Shown: positions 7,450-14,506, numbered from the stretch's first letter. The stretch: 18,117 nt of DNA from Eubacteriales bacterium (GCA_028701715.1 JAQVQF010000014.1:1-18117); one strand, 5' to 3'. Notes: generated by a model not told the origin, from the letters alone. A program made the numbers and translations.

Positions 7450-8261
7450 TATATTTCACTGTCCTTTTTGGATTTTTTGAAAAGGTACATTTTCTTTTCC
7501 TCGCCGTAGTACACACGGCGCATGTTGGCGCAATGCTTGAAAATAATAAACAATCCCACAAAAGCCGCAAACACCATCGCCGGCGCCGAAGCCATATCTT
7601 TTCCGCCGGTAAGGAACTTTGCTCCGTAGAAAACCACGGCGGGGTATATAAACGCCGCGGCGACCGACGCCATCGAAATGTAATGAGAGGTAAAATACAC
7701 CAACGCAAAAACGGCAAACACAACGACAAAATATAATGGGTTGAGAATGAGTATCGCTACGGCCGATGCCACAACTCCCTTGCCCCCCTTGAATTTATAC
7801 CACACAGGCGCGATATGTCCCAGCACGCAGAAAAGAGCGGCAAGATAGGCGCCGAATTCCCCGGCAAGGAAACGCCCCATAAGCACCGCCGCGGCGGTTT
7901 TCAGCGCGTCGCCCAAAAGCGTGTATATTCCGGCCTTTTTGCCGTAAACACGAATCATATTGGTCATGCCGGCGTTGTGACTGCCGTATTTTCTCACGTC
8001 GTCATGATATTTCTCGCGGCTTATCATTACGGCAAAATTCATGCTGCCCAGCATATACGGGATGACGACGCATACCGTTATTGTCGCGACATATATGATA
8101 ATGCTCCACGCGGACTCTGTCCCGATATGCTCGGGTACCCAGCCGGTAAGAAAGCCCGAAAAATATATGGCTTCTCCCTCATGGGTGAGTATAAGCGACA
8201 GCGCGAGAAACACAGCCGAAGCAAAGCCCAAGGCAAAGAGCTTGATTTTTGTGTTTTTCAA
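7449..8261 (-). CDS. plsY: PlsY-type glycerol-3-phosphate acyltransferase with N-terminal extension
   Basis: PlsY is a membrane enzyme that acylates sn-glycerol 3-phosphate with acyl-phosphate, the first step of phospholipid synthesis. The three family motifs are visible: GSMNFAVMI (72-80), GSHNAGMTNMIR (93-104, usually GSGNxGATNxxR) and GHIAPVWYKFKGGKGV (148-163). KHCANMRRVYYGEE near the C-terminus matches the usual end. The product is 270 residues against about 200 for most PlsY; the extra ~55 N-terminal residues add one more hydrophobic segment (8-26). The start is TTG (8259-8261), supported by GGGAG five bases upstream on the minus strand. The gene overlaps rarA by one base and follows der after a 149-base gap, the conserved clostridial order. 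Confidence 0.94.
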   Translation of the reverse strand: MKNTKIKLFALGFASAVFLALSLILTHEGEAIYFSGFLTGWVPEHIGTESAWSIIIYVATITVCVVIPYMLGSMNFAVMISREKYHDDVRKYGSHNAGMTNMIRVYGKKAGIYTLLGDALKTAAAVLMGRFLAGEFGAYLAALFCVLGHIAPVWYKFKGGKGVVASAVAILILNPLYFVVVFAVFALVYFTSHYISMASVAAAFIYPAVVFYGAKFLTGGKDMASAPAMVFAAFVGLFIIFKHCANMRRVYYGEEKKMYLFKKSKKDSEI

Positions 8262-8410
8262 ATTATCTCCCGTCCTTCCTTAATGTAAGGCAACCTTAAA
8301 AACCTCAGCCAAAGCAAATCGGTGTTTCAAAATAGCCTGAAATACAGTATTGCTTATATATTTAACACCAACAGCCGTCTTCTGCGGTTTTCAGAGGGTG
8401 CCTTAAGCCG
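8262..8410 (-). other. Der-plsY intergenic leader with pairing potential
   Basis: On the minus strand this 149-nt gap carries several self-complementary stretches. GGTGTT (8321-8326) pairs with AACACC (8364-8369), TTTCA/TGAAA lies inside that, and TAAGG-CAA-CCTTA is at 8286-8298 just upstream of the plsY ribosome site. No known riboswitch or clear terminator with a T run is visible. It could be a plsY leader or simply an operon spacer. Confidence 0.4.
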
Positions 8411-9739
8411 TCACGAATAATCCTCGCCCTTCTGCTTTATCACCAGCCGAACAGGCGTGCCTTCAAATCCGAAAGCGTTTCTTATGCAGTTTTCAATATA
8501 TCTCTGGTATGAAAAATGGAAAAGCTCCGCGTCGTTGCAGAACACCACGAAGGTGGGCGGCTGTATGCCGGTCTGAGTCATATAATATATCTTAAGCCGT
8601 CTGCCCTTGTCGGTAGGCGGCTGGGTTCTGTTTGTCGCCTCGTTTAATAAATCGTTGAGAGTTCCGGTTGAAACCCGCTTGCAGGATGAAGCGTATACAT
8701 CGTTTATTAAGGGGAACAGCTTTTCCACCCTCTGTCCGGTTTTGGCGGAAACGAAAACCAACGGCGCGTAGGTCATATAGGAAAGCGCGTCGTAAACGTC
8801 CTTGGTGAATTTATTGACGGTGGAGTTGTCCTTTTCCACGGTATCCCATTTGTTTATCACTATCACGGTGGGTTTTCCCGCTTCGTGCCCTATCCCGGCG
8901 ATACGCTCGTCCTGTGAGGTCACTCCCTCGTTGGCGTCGACTATCAGCACGCATACATCGGCGCGTTCGACCGCGGCCTTCGCCCTCAGCACGGAATACT
9001 TTTCTATTCTGTCCTCTATTTTTGCGTTCCGCCTGATACCGGCGGTGTCTATGAAGCGGTATCTGCCTTGTTCGTTTTCAAGATCGCTGTCCACGGCGTC
9101 GCGGGTGGTGCCCGGAATGTCGGAAACAATCATTCTTTCCTCACCGATGATACGGTTGACGATGGAGGATTTACCGGCGTTCGGACGACCGACCACCGCC
9201 ACGGCGATACGGCTTTCGTCCTCCTCTAAGCTGTCGTCCTCGGGAAGCAGTTCCACAACTCTGTCCAAAATATCTCCGGCTCCGGTTCCGTGTATCGAGG
9301 ATACCGCTATAACGTCTTCAAAGCCGAGACCGTAAAATTCATAGAATTCCGGCGGGTTCTCGCCGAGTGTATCCACCTTGTTTACGGCGACAACGACCGG
9401 TTTGCCCGATTTTTTAAGCAAAGCGGCTATGTCATGGTCGTTGGCTGTGATACCCGTGTGAAGCTCAACCATAAAAATTATAACGTCGGCGATTCCGATC
9501 GCCGTTTCCGCCTGATCTTTCATGTGTTTTAGCATTAAGTTATCGGTTATCGGTTCAATGCCGCCCGTATCTACGAACATGAGAGCTCTGCCGTTCCATT
9601 CGGTTTCGGCGGTGACGCGGTCACGGGTGACACCCGGCGTATCGTCTACGATAGATACCCTCCTGCCGCATATTTTATTAAAAAAAGTGGATTTCCCCAC
9701 ATTGGGTCTTCCTACTACCGCTATGATTCTGCGTTTCAT
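8411..9739 (-). CDS. der: Der (EngA) ribosome-assembly GTPase
   Basis: Der has two tandem GTPase domains and a C-terminal KH-like domain and is needed for maturation of the 50S ribosomal subunit. Both G domains are complete. Domain 1 has GRPNVGKS (10-17), DTPGVTRD (33-40), DTGG (57-60) and NKVD (~120). Domain 2 has GRPNAGKS (~187), DIPGTTRD, DTAGIRR and NKWD. The KH-like region ends the 442-residue protein. I start at ATG 9739 because GGAG lies 7 bases upstream and the family begins with MKRRIIAVVG. An upstream in-frame start at 9787 would add 16 residues overlapping the preceding gene's end. The gap to the DUF512 gene is 23 bases, so the two are co-transcribed. Confidence 0.97.
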   Translation of the reverse strand: MKRRIIAVVGRPNVGKSTFFNKICGRRVSIVDDTPGVTRDRVTAETEWNGRALMFVDTGGIEPITDNLMLKHMKDQAETAIGIADVIIFMVELHTGITANDHDIAALLKKSGKPVVVAVNKVDTLGENPPEFYEFYGLGFEDVIAVSSIHGTGAGDILDRVVELLPEDDSLEEDESRIAVAVVGRPNAGKSSIVNRIIGEERMIVSDIPGTTRDAVDSDLENEQGRYRFIDTAGIRRNAKIEDRIEKYSVLRAKAAVERADVCVLIVDANEGVTSQDERIAGIGHEAGKPTVIVINKWDTVEKDNSTVNKFTKDVYDALSYMTYAPLVFVSAKTGQRVEKLFPLINDVYASSCKRVSTGTLNDLLNEATNRTQPPTDKGRRLKIYYMTQTGIQPPTFVVFCNDAELFHFSYQRYIENCIRNAFGFEGTPVRLVIKQKGEDYS

Positions 9740-9762
9740 TTTATATCTCCGTTTTCTTTGCG

Positions 9763-11058
9763 TTAATTTTCCGCAAAAGCCGAGCAAAGCTCGTATCCGT
9801 CGTTTTCCACGGCGACAAGTTTTACGCCCAGCTCCTTTTCAAGCCGTTCCGGCGTGATGTCGTCAAGGAAGAGCGTTCCGTCCGCGTTGAGGGAGGAACG
9901 GCTTATAAGGAGCGTGCCGTTTCCGTTTACCCAGCCTTTTAATTGCTTTATATAATCCTGTCCGGTTAAAAGCCCGCTGACGGTGACCGTTTCGCCGTAA
10001 AATTCGTTTTTAATTTTATGCGCGTTTATTTTTTTTGTCGGAAATTTTTCCGTAAATTTTTCCGCGAGTCTTGTTATAAGCGGGAAAGCCGCTTCCCCGG
10101 TTGCCAAATGTATAACACCGGGAACCGCAACATCGGTATCCGAAAGCGCGGCGAGGAAGGTTTCCTCCATATCCGTGAGCATTCCCACGCCGTTTTCATA
10201 CTGCGGGTAGCCTTCATAGTATTCCCCGTTGTGCAGAGCACGCCCCGCCAAAAGGTAAAATTCGTCTGAACAGAATATCTTGCCCTCTCCGGTCTCTGCT
10301 TTAAGCTTTCTGTTGAACTTTTCGACAATGTCTATCACTTCCGAAGCGGATTTGCCGTCATAGGGAACAAGCGGGCACAGCTTTTCGCGGTGCTTTGTCA
10401 GCCCCGCCGGGACGACCGCCGCCGATATCAGCGTGGGAAGCTTTTTAATTTCAGAAAGCGAAAATTCCAGCGCCTCGCCGTCGTTAAGACCGCGGCAAAG
10501 CACAAATTGCAAATTAAGTCCGGTGCCGCTTTCCGCAAATCTGCGCAGATAATCAAGCTTTTCCCCGGCGAAACGGTTTCCGGTCAGCAAAACGCGCAGC
10601 TCTTTATCCATCGTATGGACGGAAACGTTTATCGGGGTGATTTTCATCTTAATAATACGCCGCACGTCTTCGTCGGTCATGTTGGTCAGCGTGATATAAT
10701 TGCCGTGAAGGAAGGAAAGCCTTTCGTCGTCATCCTTGAAATAGACGCTCTCTCTCATACCGGCGGGATTCTGATCAATGAAACAGAACACGCATTTGTT
10801 GCGGCAGGACTTTTTATTGTCCATTAAATAAGTACCGAATTCGAGCCCTATGTCCTCGTAAACGTCCTTATTTACAGTCACGGTATATTCAGCTCCGCCG
10901 CGCGAAAGCAAAAGCCCGACAATGCGTTCAGATATATAATAACGGTAATCCAGTATATCACGCACGGCGTTTCCGTTTACGGATATTAGAATATCGCCGG
11001 ATTTTATTCCTTTTTTATGGGCCGGAGAATTTGCTGTTATATTTGTGATAGTAACCAT
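9763..11058 (-). CDS. DUF512 radical SAM protein with N-terminal PDZ domain
   Basis: The 431-residue product begins with a PDZ-like domain (about 1-60; SPAHKKGIKSGDILISVNG). A radical-SAM-type cluster motif CRNKCVFC follows (Cys85, Cys89, Cys92), then DQNPAGMRESVYFKDDDERLSFLHGNYITLTN, characteristic of the DUF512 family, whose C-terminal domain follows. The family sits next to der in many clostridia. Its reaction is not established to my knowledge, although an iron-sulfur oxidoreductase role is often assumed. The ATG at 11058 has no obvious ribosome site; the upstream 30 bases are A/T-rich. An intrinsic terminator (11088-11115) lies just ahead of it, so expression may depend on read-through or on an unseen promoter. 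Confidence 0.92.
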   Translation of the reverse strand: MVTITNITANSPAHKKGIKSGDILISVNGNAVRDILDYRYYISERIVGLLLSRGGAEYTVTVNKDVYEDIGLEFGTYLMDNKKSCRNKCVFCFIDQNPAGMRESVYFKDDDERLSFLHGNYITLTNMTDEDVRRIIKMKITPINVSVHTMDKELRVLLTGNRFAGEKLDYLRRFAESGTGLNLQFVLCRGLNDGEALEFSLSEIKKLPTLISAAVVPAGLTKHREKLCPLVPYDGKSASEVIDIVEKFNRKLKAETGEGKIFCSDEFYLLAGRALHNGEYYEGYPQYENGVGMLTDMEETFLAALSDTDVAVPGVIHLATGEAAFPLITRLAEKFTEKFPTKKINAHKIKNEFYGETVTVSGLLTGQDYIKQLKGWVNGNGTLLISRSSLNADGTLFLDDITPERLEKELGVKLVAVENDGYELCSAFAEN

Positions 11059-11087
11059 TTTATAAATACAAAATTAAACAAATACAT

Positions 11088-11115
11088 AAAAAGGCGAGTG
11101 CAAACGCAACCCGCC
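11088..11115 (-). terminator. Intrinsic terminator or attenuator upstream of the DUF512 gene
   Basis: On the minus strand, GGCGGGT pairs with ACTCGCC (one G-U), with an inner TGC/GCA extension and the loop GTTT, followed by TTTTT (plus-strand AAAAA at 11088-11092). It lies 30 bases before the DUF512 ATG. It either ends the yceD-rpmF transcript after the hairpin chain or acts as an attenuator for the DUF512-der-plsY-rarA run. Confidence 0.72.
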
Positions 11116-11153
11116 AATTTTACGAATCAGTCTTATAGCCATGCCCTTCCGCC

Positions 11154-11307
11154 AAACCGTAAACATTATGACGGTTTCGCTTATAAAACGTTCGTTTACG
11201 AAACGCTTTTACAGGTCAAAATTTTTCCTGCAGATGTTTTCGTATGCGAAATTGCGGTTAAAACCGCAAAGGCAAAAATTTGCTGTTTGAAAAACTTATT
11301 TTCAAAC
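11154..11307. repeat. Second chain of consecutive hairpins, between rpmF and the DUF512 gene
   Basis: Hairpins, in plus coordinates: b 11154-11160/11171-11177 (AAACCGT/ACGGTTT, 7 bp). c 11185-11210 (CGTTCGT/ACGAAACG core with bulges, extended by AAAA/TTTT). d 11212-11215/11227-11230 (CAGG/CCTG). e 11238-11242/11247-11251 (TTTCG/CGAAA, tetraloop). f 11252-11259/11262-11269 (TTGCGGTT/AACCGCAA, 8 bp perfect). g 11272-11276/11279-11283 (GCAAA/TTTGC). h 11285-11293/11299-11307 (GTTTGAAAA/TTTTCAAAC, 9 bp perfect). On the minus strand, h overlaps the rpmF stop codon, and the chain ends at the terminator 11088-11115. Arms are unrelated to each other, as in the chain at 1752-2005. It is probably the 3' UTR of yceD-rpmF or the leader of the next operon. 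Confidence 0.75.
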
Positions 11308-11490
11308 GTCAGACTTAATCTCCAGAACTTCCTTGCCGCCGTATGTGCCGCATTTGCTGCAAACCCTGTGTAAGAGGTTGTATTCACCGCATTTGGGACA
11401 TTTGGTCATTCCGGGCTGTTCAAGCTTCCAGACGCTGGAACGTCTTTTGTCTCTTCTTGCCTTGGAAGTCTTGCGTTTTGGTACTGCCAT
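11302..11490 (-). CDS. rpmF: Ribosomal protein bL32
   Basis: The 62-residue product has the usual bL32 start MAVPKRKTSKARRDKRRS, a basic rRNA-binding tail, and the zinc ribbon CPKC (31-34) and CSKC (44-47) of the four-cysteine type. The ribosome site AGGAGGT is strong. The start codon sits in a small hairpin (TGCCA-GAA-TGGCA around the ATG), which might tune initiation. It follows yceD by 24 bases, the common bacterial yceD-rpmF pair. A 9-bp hairpin overlaps its stop codon. Confidence 0.98.
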   Translation of the reverse strand: MAVPKRKTSKARRDKRRSSVWKLEQPGMTKCPKCGEYNLLHRVCSKCGTYGGKEVLEIKSDV

Positions 11491-11514
11491 TCTGGCACCT
11501 CCTCTATACTGACC

Positions 11515-12009
11515 TTATTGTTTATTAAAGTAATCCTTAAGCTTTTCCATCCTCGGATCAATCTTTCCGCCTCCGCAGGAGCATGCGTCGGTATTAAGAT
11601 TTTTACCGCATTCCGAACACAGTCCTTTGCATTCTTCCGTGCATAAAAACCGTGTCGGAAGGTTTAATATAATACTGCTTATACAGATGCTTTCCATATC
11701 GAGCTTGCCGCTTTCAATCATAAGATATTCGTCCTGGTCCTTGTCGGCGTTTTCAAGCCTGTCCGTTACCGGATACGAAACGGCAATTTCCGTGGCGCTT
11801 TTAAATTTTTCGCCGCATCTGGCGCACACCGCGGTATAGCTAATCGAAAGGACTGCGGTCAGTTCAAGATAACCCGAATGATTGACCAAGCTTCCCTTTG
11901 CGATACAACGGCCGTCTGTCACATCGTCTGAAATATCTTTCAGAGGATATTCCTCTTCAAATGCTATTTCATTAATTTCTCCGTTTAGGATGCGGCTGAG
12001 ATCAAGCAT
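11515..12009 (-). CDS. yceD: YceD-family (DUF177) protein
   Basis: The 164-residue product matches the DUF177/YceD family, linked genetically to bL32 and to 23S rRNA accumulation in other organisms. Cysteine pairs suggest zinc binding: CARC (62-65), CTEECKGLCSEC (123-134) and CSC (143-145). The segment CKGLCSECGKNLN followed by IDPRMEKLKDYF is diagnostic. I chose ATG 12009 because GGAG lies six bases upstream and the promoter's predicted transcription start (~12032) rules out the in-frame TTG at 12033. It is the first gene of a two-gene operon with rpmF. Confidence 0.93.
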   Translation of the reverse strand: MLDLSRILNGEINEIAFEEEYPLKDISDDVTDGRCIAKGSLVNHSGYLELTAVLSISYTAVCARCGEKFKSATEIAVSYPVTDRLENADKDQDEYLMIESGKLDMESICISSIILNLPTRFLCTEECKGLCSECGKNLNTDACSCGGGKIDPRMEKLKDYFNKQ

Positions 12010-12038
12010 AATATACTCCAAATTAAGCAGCAACGTAC

Positions 12039-12067
12039 ATTATATCTTCATTTTTACTGCTTGTCAA
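12039..12067 (-). promoter_or_regulatory. Perfect consensus promoter of yceD-rpmF
   Basis: On the minus strand, TTGACA (12067-12062) and TATAAT (12044-12039) are both perfect hexamers with a 17-base spacer. Transcription should begin near 12032, giving a ~23-nt leader before yceD. Such a strong core promoter suits a ribosomal protein operon. It lies just past the queT stop codon. Confidence 0.93.
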
Positions 12068-12079
12068 TAGCTTTTTATT

Positions 12080-12601
12080 TTAAAAAGGACGGTTTATCAA
12101 AATATTTTTAATGTTTTGCCCGCTTTTTGTTTTTTCAAACATCCAGACAAGCATGGTTCCCAGCACTCCGCAGGATATAATTTCGCCTGTAAAAACACAC
12201 AGAGCAAGTATTGTCCACCCGTCGGGCATACCGTAAACGTACATGAGTATAAACGGCACTATCAAGGTGTTGGCGATTATGGGCGGCAGCGAGGCCGCAT
12301 ATTTGCGTTTCCTGAAAAAATAAGTAAACGCCGCTCCTATAAATGTGGCGAAGCTGCCGAAAACCACGTCCCACAGCAGGCTCCCGGTAAGTAAATTAGC
12401 GAGTACACACCCTATCGTAAGCCCCGGAATCGCGGCGGGCGTATATGCCGCAAGGATACAGAGCGCTTCTGATATCCGCAGTTGAATCATATTCGTGCCG
12501 GAAAGCCCGAAAAGAAACGAAAGGTAGGTGAATACCACATATAACGCGGCGATAAGAGCAGCCATGGCGATGGTGTTGATTTTGATTTTACTATTATTCA
12601 T
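12080..12601 (-). CDS. queT: QueT-family substrate-binding (S) component of an ECF transporter, queuosine precursor uptake
   Basis: The 173-residue product is a small hydrophobic protein with five or six membrane segments. It carries the family signature IQLRISEALCILAAYTPAAIPGLTIGCVLANLL followed by WDVVFGSFATFIGAA. QueT proteins are predicted S components that use shared EcfAAT modules to import queuosine precursors such as preQ1. The family prediction is supported here by a PreQ1-I riboswitch in the leader. The charged N-terminus MNNSKIKIN resembles the usual start. No ECF ATPase or T component is in the window, as expected for group II ECF systems. No clear terminator follows; yceD starts from its own promoter. 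Confidence 0.93.
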   Translation of the reverse strand: MNNSKIKINTIAMAALIAALYVVFTYLSFLFGLSGTNMIQLRISEALCILAAYTPAAIPGLTIGCVLANLLTGSLLWDVVFGSFATFIGAAFTYFFRKRKYAASLPPIIANTLIVPFILMYVYGMPDGWTILALCVFTGEIISCGVLGTMLVWMFEKTKSGQNIKNILINRPF

Positions 12602-12617
12602 TTTAAAGTTAAAGGTT

Positions 12618-12660
12618 CTCCCGTAGTTTTTATTAAGGTGAGGATGGTCGCGAACTCACC
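12618..12660 (-). promoter_or_regulatory. PreQ1-I riboswitch controlling queT
   Basis: On the minus strand, P1 is GGTGAG (12660-12655) paired with CTCACC (12642-12637), closing the C-containing loop TTCGCGACCATC. An A-rich tail AATAAAAACTA (12635-12625) follows. This layout of a 6-bp stem, a loop with ACC/C-rich 3' side and an AAAAACTA tail matches class I preQ1 aptamers. The tail runs straight into CGGGAG, so ligand-driven pseudoknotting could hide this Shine-Dalgarno sequence, the usual translational mode. The GGGAG is 16 bases from the queT ATG, longer than usual. A likely -10 (TATAGT, 12674-12669) places the transcript start at the aptamer's 5' end. Confidence 0.82.
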
Positions 12661-12921
12661 GAATCATACTATAACATTAATTTTTTACAAAAAAAAGACA
12701 TTTGCATGAACGCATTATGTGTTTTATTTATTGTTATGGATATGGATAAAGCATTGTTATGTATTCATTATAGCCAATAAAGATATAAAAATCAAGAAAA
12801 ACCGAATATTAGCCTTAAAAACGCTCACAATAAGTGGGGGGTCGAAGCAAAAATGTATATTTTATACAAGAGCTTAGGTCCTAAGATAATAATTAATACT
12901 TTGAAAGGTGTGGTAATTTTT
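12661..12921. other. Divergent spacer between queT riboswitch and the small membrane protein gene
   Basis: This AT-rich stretch holds the presumed queT promoter near 12669-12674 on the minus strand and must hold the promoter of the rightward small gene. I cannot choose a convincing TTGACA/TATAAT pair for the latter. An open frame starts at ATG 12853 in frame with the small gene; its only upstream purine run is GTGGGGGG 12 bases away. I see no RNA gene or repeat here. Confidence 0.4.
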
Positions 12922-13083
12922 ATGTTTGGTAAAATGAGCTGTAAAATATTTCTGATGTCGGTAATATTATCCATGATATCCGGTCTGATAGCGGGTACGG
13001 TTGTGGCTTGCGTGGACAACAAAACCTGTATAACGAAAAAGTTTAAAAAAGCGTTCAAACAGCTTGAAGACAAAATGACATAA
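12922..13083 (+). CDS. Small single-pass membrane protein
   Basis: The 53-residue product (MFGKMSCKIFLMSV...) has one hydrophobic segment at about residues 8-29 with small-residue packing (SGLIAGTVVA), then a basic amphipathic tail (TKKFKKAFKQLEDKMT). The layout recalls YtxH-like or other small clostridial membrane proteins. I assign no function. The start is uncertain. ATG 12922 has AAAGGTG 11 bases upstream; ATG 12853 would add 23 residues and has a poorer site. The reading frame is credible because a good terminator follows immediately (13096-13120). Confidence 0.6.
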   Translation: MFGKMSCKIFLMSVILSMISGLIAGTVVACVDNKTCITKKFKKAFKQLEDKMT

Positions 13084-13095
13084 ATAAACATGTCA

Positions 13096-13120
13096 AAAAA
13101 AGCCCGTCAGGGGCTTTTTT
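13096..13120. terminator. Bidirectional terminator between the small membrane gene and murA
   Basis: AAAAAAGCCC (13096-13105) pairs with GGGCTTTTTT (13111-13120) around the loop GTCAG. The T run on one strand and the A run on the other make it a terminator in both directions. It serves the small gene ending at 13083 (+) and murA ending at 13161 (-). Confidence 0.92.
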
Positions 13121-13160
13121 GAATGCAGAATTCGTATTTTAATCGGTTTTTAGAATAAAG

Positions 13161-14447
13161 TCAATTCGCTTTTACGGCGACTTCGTCCGGGACAAGCTCT
13201 TTTCTTATATCGGCTCCGGCGTTGCAAAGCTTGCCGACAAGATTTTCGTAGCCGCGTTCAATGTGGTGCACATCCTCAATAGTGGTTTTGCCTTTTGCGG
13301 AAAGTCCGGCTATAACCATAGCCGCTCCCGCTCTTATATCCACCGCTTTTACAGTCGCGGGCTTTAGCGCTCTCACTCCGTTGAAAACGGCAATTCGTCC
13401 GTCAACCTTAATATCCGCTCCCATTCGCGTCAGTTCGGCGGCATAACGGAAACGATTGTCGAAAACTCCCTCCGATATCATGCTCACGCCCTCGGCCATA
13501 CTCATCAGAGCGCCTATCTGAGCGTTGAGATCTGTGGGAAAGCCGGGATAAGGAAGCGTTTTAACCTTGGTGGCATAAAATGTACGCCTTCCGTCCACGG
13601 TGATGGATTCGTCGCCCACCTCCACCGCAATCCCCATTTCCTGTAGCTTGGCGGTTATAGACTCAAGATGCTTTGGGATAACATTGGTGACGGTCAGTTT
13701 TGATTTTGTTGCCGCGGCGGCTATCATATAGGTACCGGCTTCTATCATGTCGGGTATTATGGCGTAGGTCACGCCGTGCATTCGCTTTACGCCTCTGATT
13801 TTTATAACATCGGTGCCTGCTCCGGTTATATCCGCTCCGCAGGAATTCAAAAAGTTCGCAAGGTCGACTATATGCGGCTCTCTGGCGGCGTTGTCTATCA
13901 CCGTCATACCCTCGGCCTTGGATGCGGCAAGCATTATGTTTATCGTCGCGCCCACGGATTCTATATCCATGTATATATTCGCGCCTTTCGGTCCTTCCCG
14001 GCATTCGCATATTACGCAGCCCCCGTTTGTGTCTACCACGGCGCCGAGAGCTTTGAATCCCTTGATATGCTGGTCAATGGGACGCACGCCGAAATCGTCG
14101 CCGCCGGGAGCTGCCGCTTTTGCTCTGCCGAAGCGCGAAAGCTCCGCGCCCAATACATAGTAAGACCCGCGCATATTGCGGGCAAGATCATACGGCGCCG
14201 AACCGCATATTATATTTGACGTGTCTATTTTTACGGTTGTGCGGTCGAGCATTTTAATTTCCGCACCCATACAGCGAAGAATTTCAAGCGAGTCGGACAC
14301 ATCGCTGATTTCCGGAAGATTTTCGATAATACAGGTATCCTCTGCAAGGATTGTGGCAAATAATATCGGCAGTGCCGCGTTTTTCATGCCGCTGACTTCG
14401 ATTTCTCCGTAAAGCGGTCTTCCTCCGTTGATAACAATACGCTCCAT
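13161..14447 (-). CDS. murA: UDP-N-acetylglucosamine 1-carboxyvinyltransferase (MurA) with Asp at the catalytic Cys position
   Basis: MurA transfers enolpyruvate from PEP to UDP-GlcNAc, the first committed step of peptidoglycan synthesis, in the cytoplasm. The 428-residue length is normal. Landmarks: SGMKNAALPIL with Lys22 and Asn23, RGSYYVLGAEL, RPIDQH, FPTDLNAQ and RGYENLVGKL. In the active-site loop the usual PGGCxxGxRP reads PGGDDFGVRP, so Asp117 (codon GAC, 14097-14099) takes the place of the Cys that fosfomycin alkylates (Cys115 in E. coli). Asp occurs naturally there in M. tuberculosis and C. trachomatis MurA and gives fosfomycin resistance with retained activity. AAAGGA lies eight bases before the ATG. 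The gene diverges from the RNase J gene across a TTGAC-rich control region. It could be one of two MurA paralogues in the genome; the window cannot show this. Confidence 0.96.
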   Translation of the reverse strand: MERIVINGGRPLYGEIEVSGMKNAALPILFATILAEDTCIIENLPEISDVSDSLEILRCMGAEIKMLDRTTVKIDTSNIICGSAPYDLARNMRGSYYVLGAELSRFGRAKAAAPGGDDFGVRPIDQHIKGFKALGAVVDTNGGCVICECREGPKGANIYMDIESVGATINIMLAASKAEGMTVIDNAAREPHIVDLANFLNSCGADITGAGTDVIKIRGVKRMHGVTYAIIPDMIEAGTYMIAAAATKSKLTVTNVIPKHLESITAKLQEMGIAVEVGDESITVDGRRTFYATKVKTLPYPGFPTDLNAQIGALMSMAEGVSMISEGVFDNRFRYAAELTRMGADIKVDGRIAVFNGVRALKPATVKAVDIRAGAAMVIAGLSAKGKTTIEDVHHIERGYENLVGKLCNAGADIRKELVPDEVAVKAN

Positions 14448-14477
14448 GATCCGTTTCCTTTCGCATTTATCATTATT

Positions 14478-14506
14478 AAAATAGCATACGGCGCGGAAAT
14501 AGTCAA
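14478..14506 (-). promoter_or_regulatory. Candidate murA promoter
   Basis: On the minus strand, TTGACT (14506-14501) is followed after 17 bases by TATTTT (14483-14478). This would start the transcript near 14471, about 24 nt before the murA ATG. The -35 is good and the -10 is only fair. Other TTGAC sites upstream on the same strand could serve instead. Confidence 0.45.

Noticed and set aside
8802..9335. Long plus-strand open frame antisense to der
   Set aside because: It is a shadow of the GC-rich third positions of der; der is complete with all GTPase motifs and the antisense product is low-complexity.
11017..11373. Plus-strand open frame across the second hairpin chain and rpmF
   Set aside because: It overlaps the palindromes and the antisense of rpmF, with no ribosome site or recognisable protein.
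14097..14099. Sequencing error as the cause of Asp in the MurA active site
   Set aside because: At least two base substitutions are needed to turn a Cys codon into GAC, and the surrounding frame is intact, so an error is unlikely.
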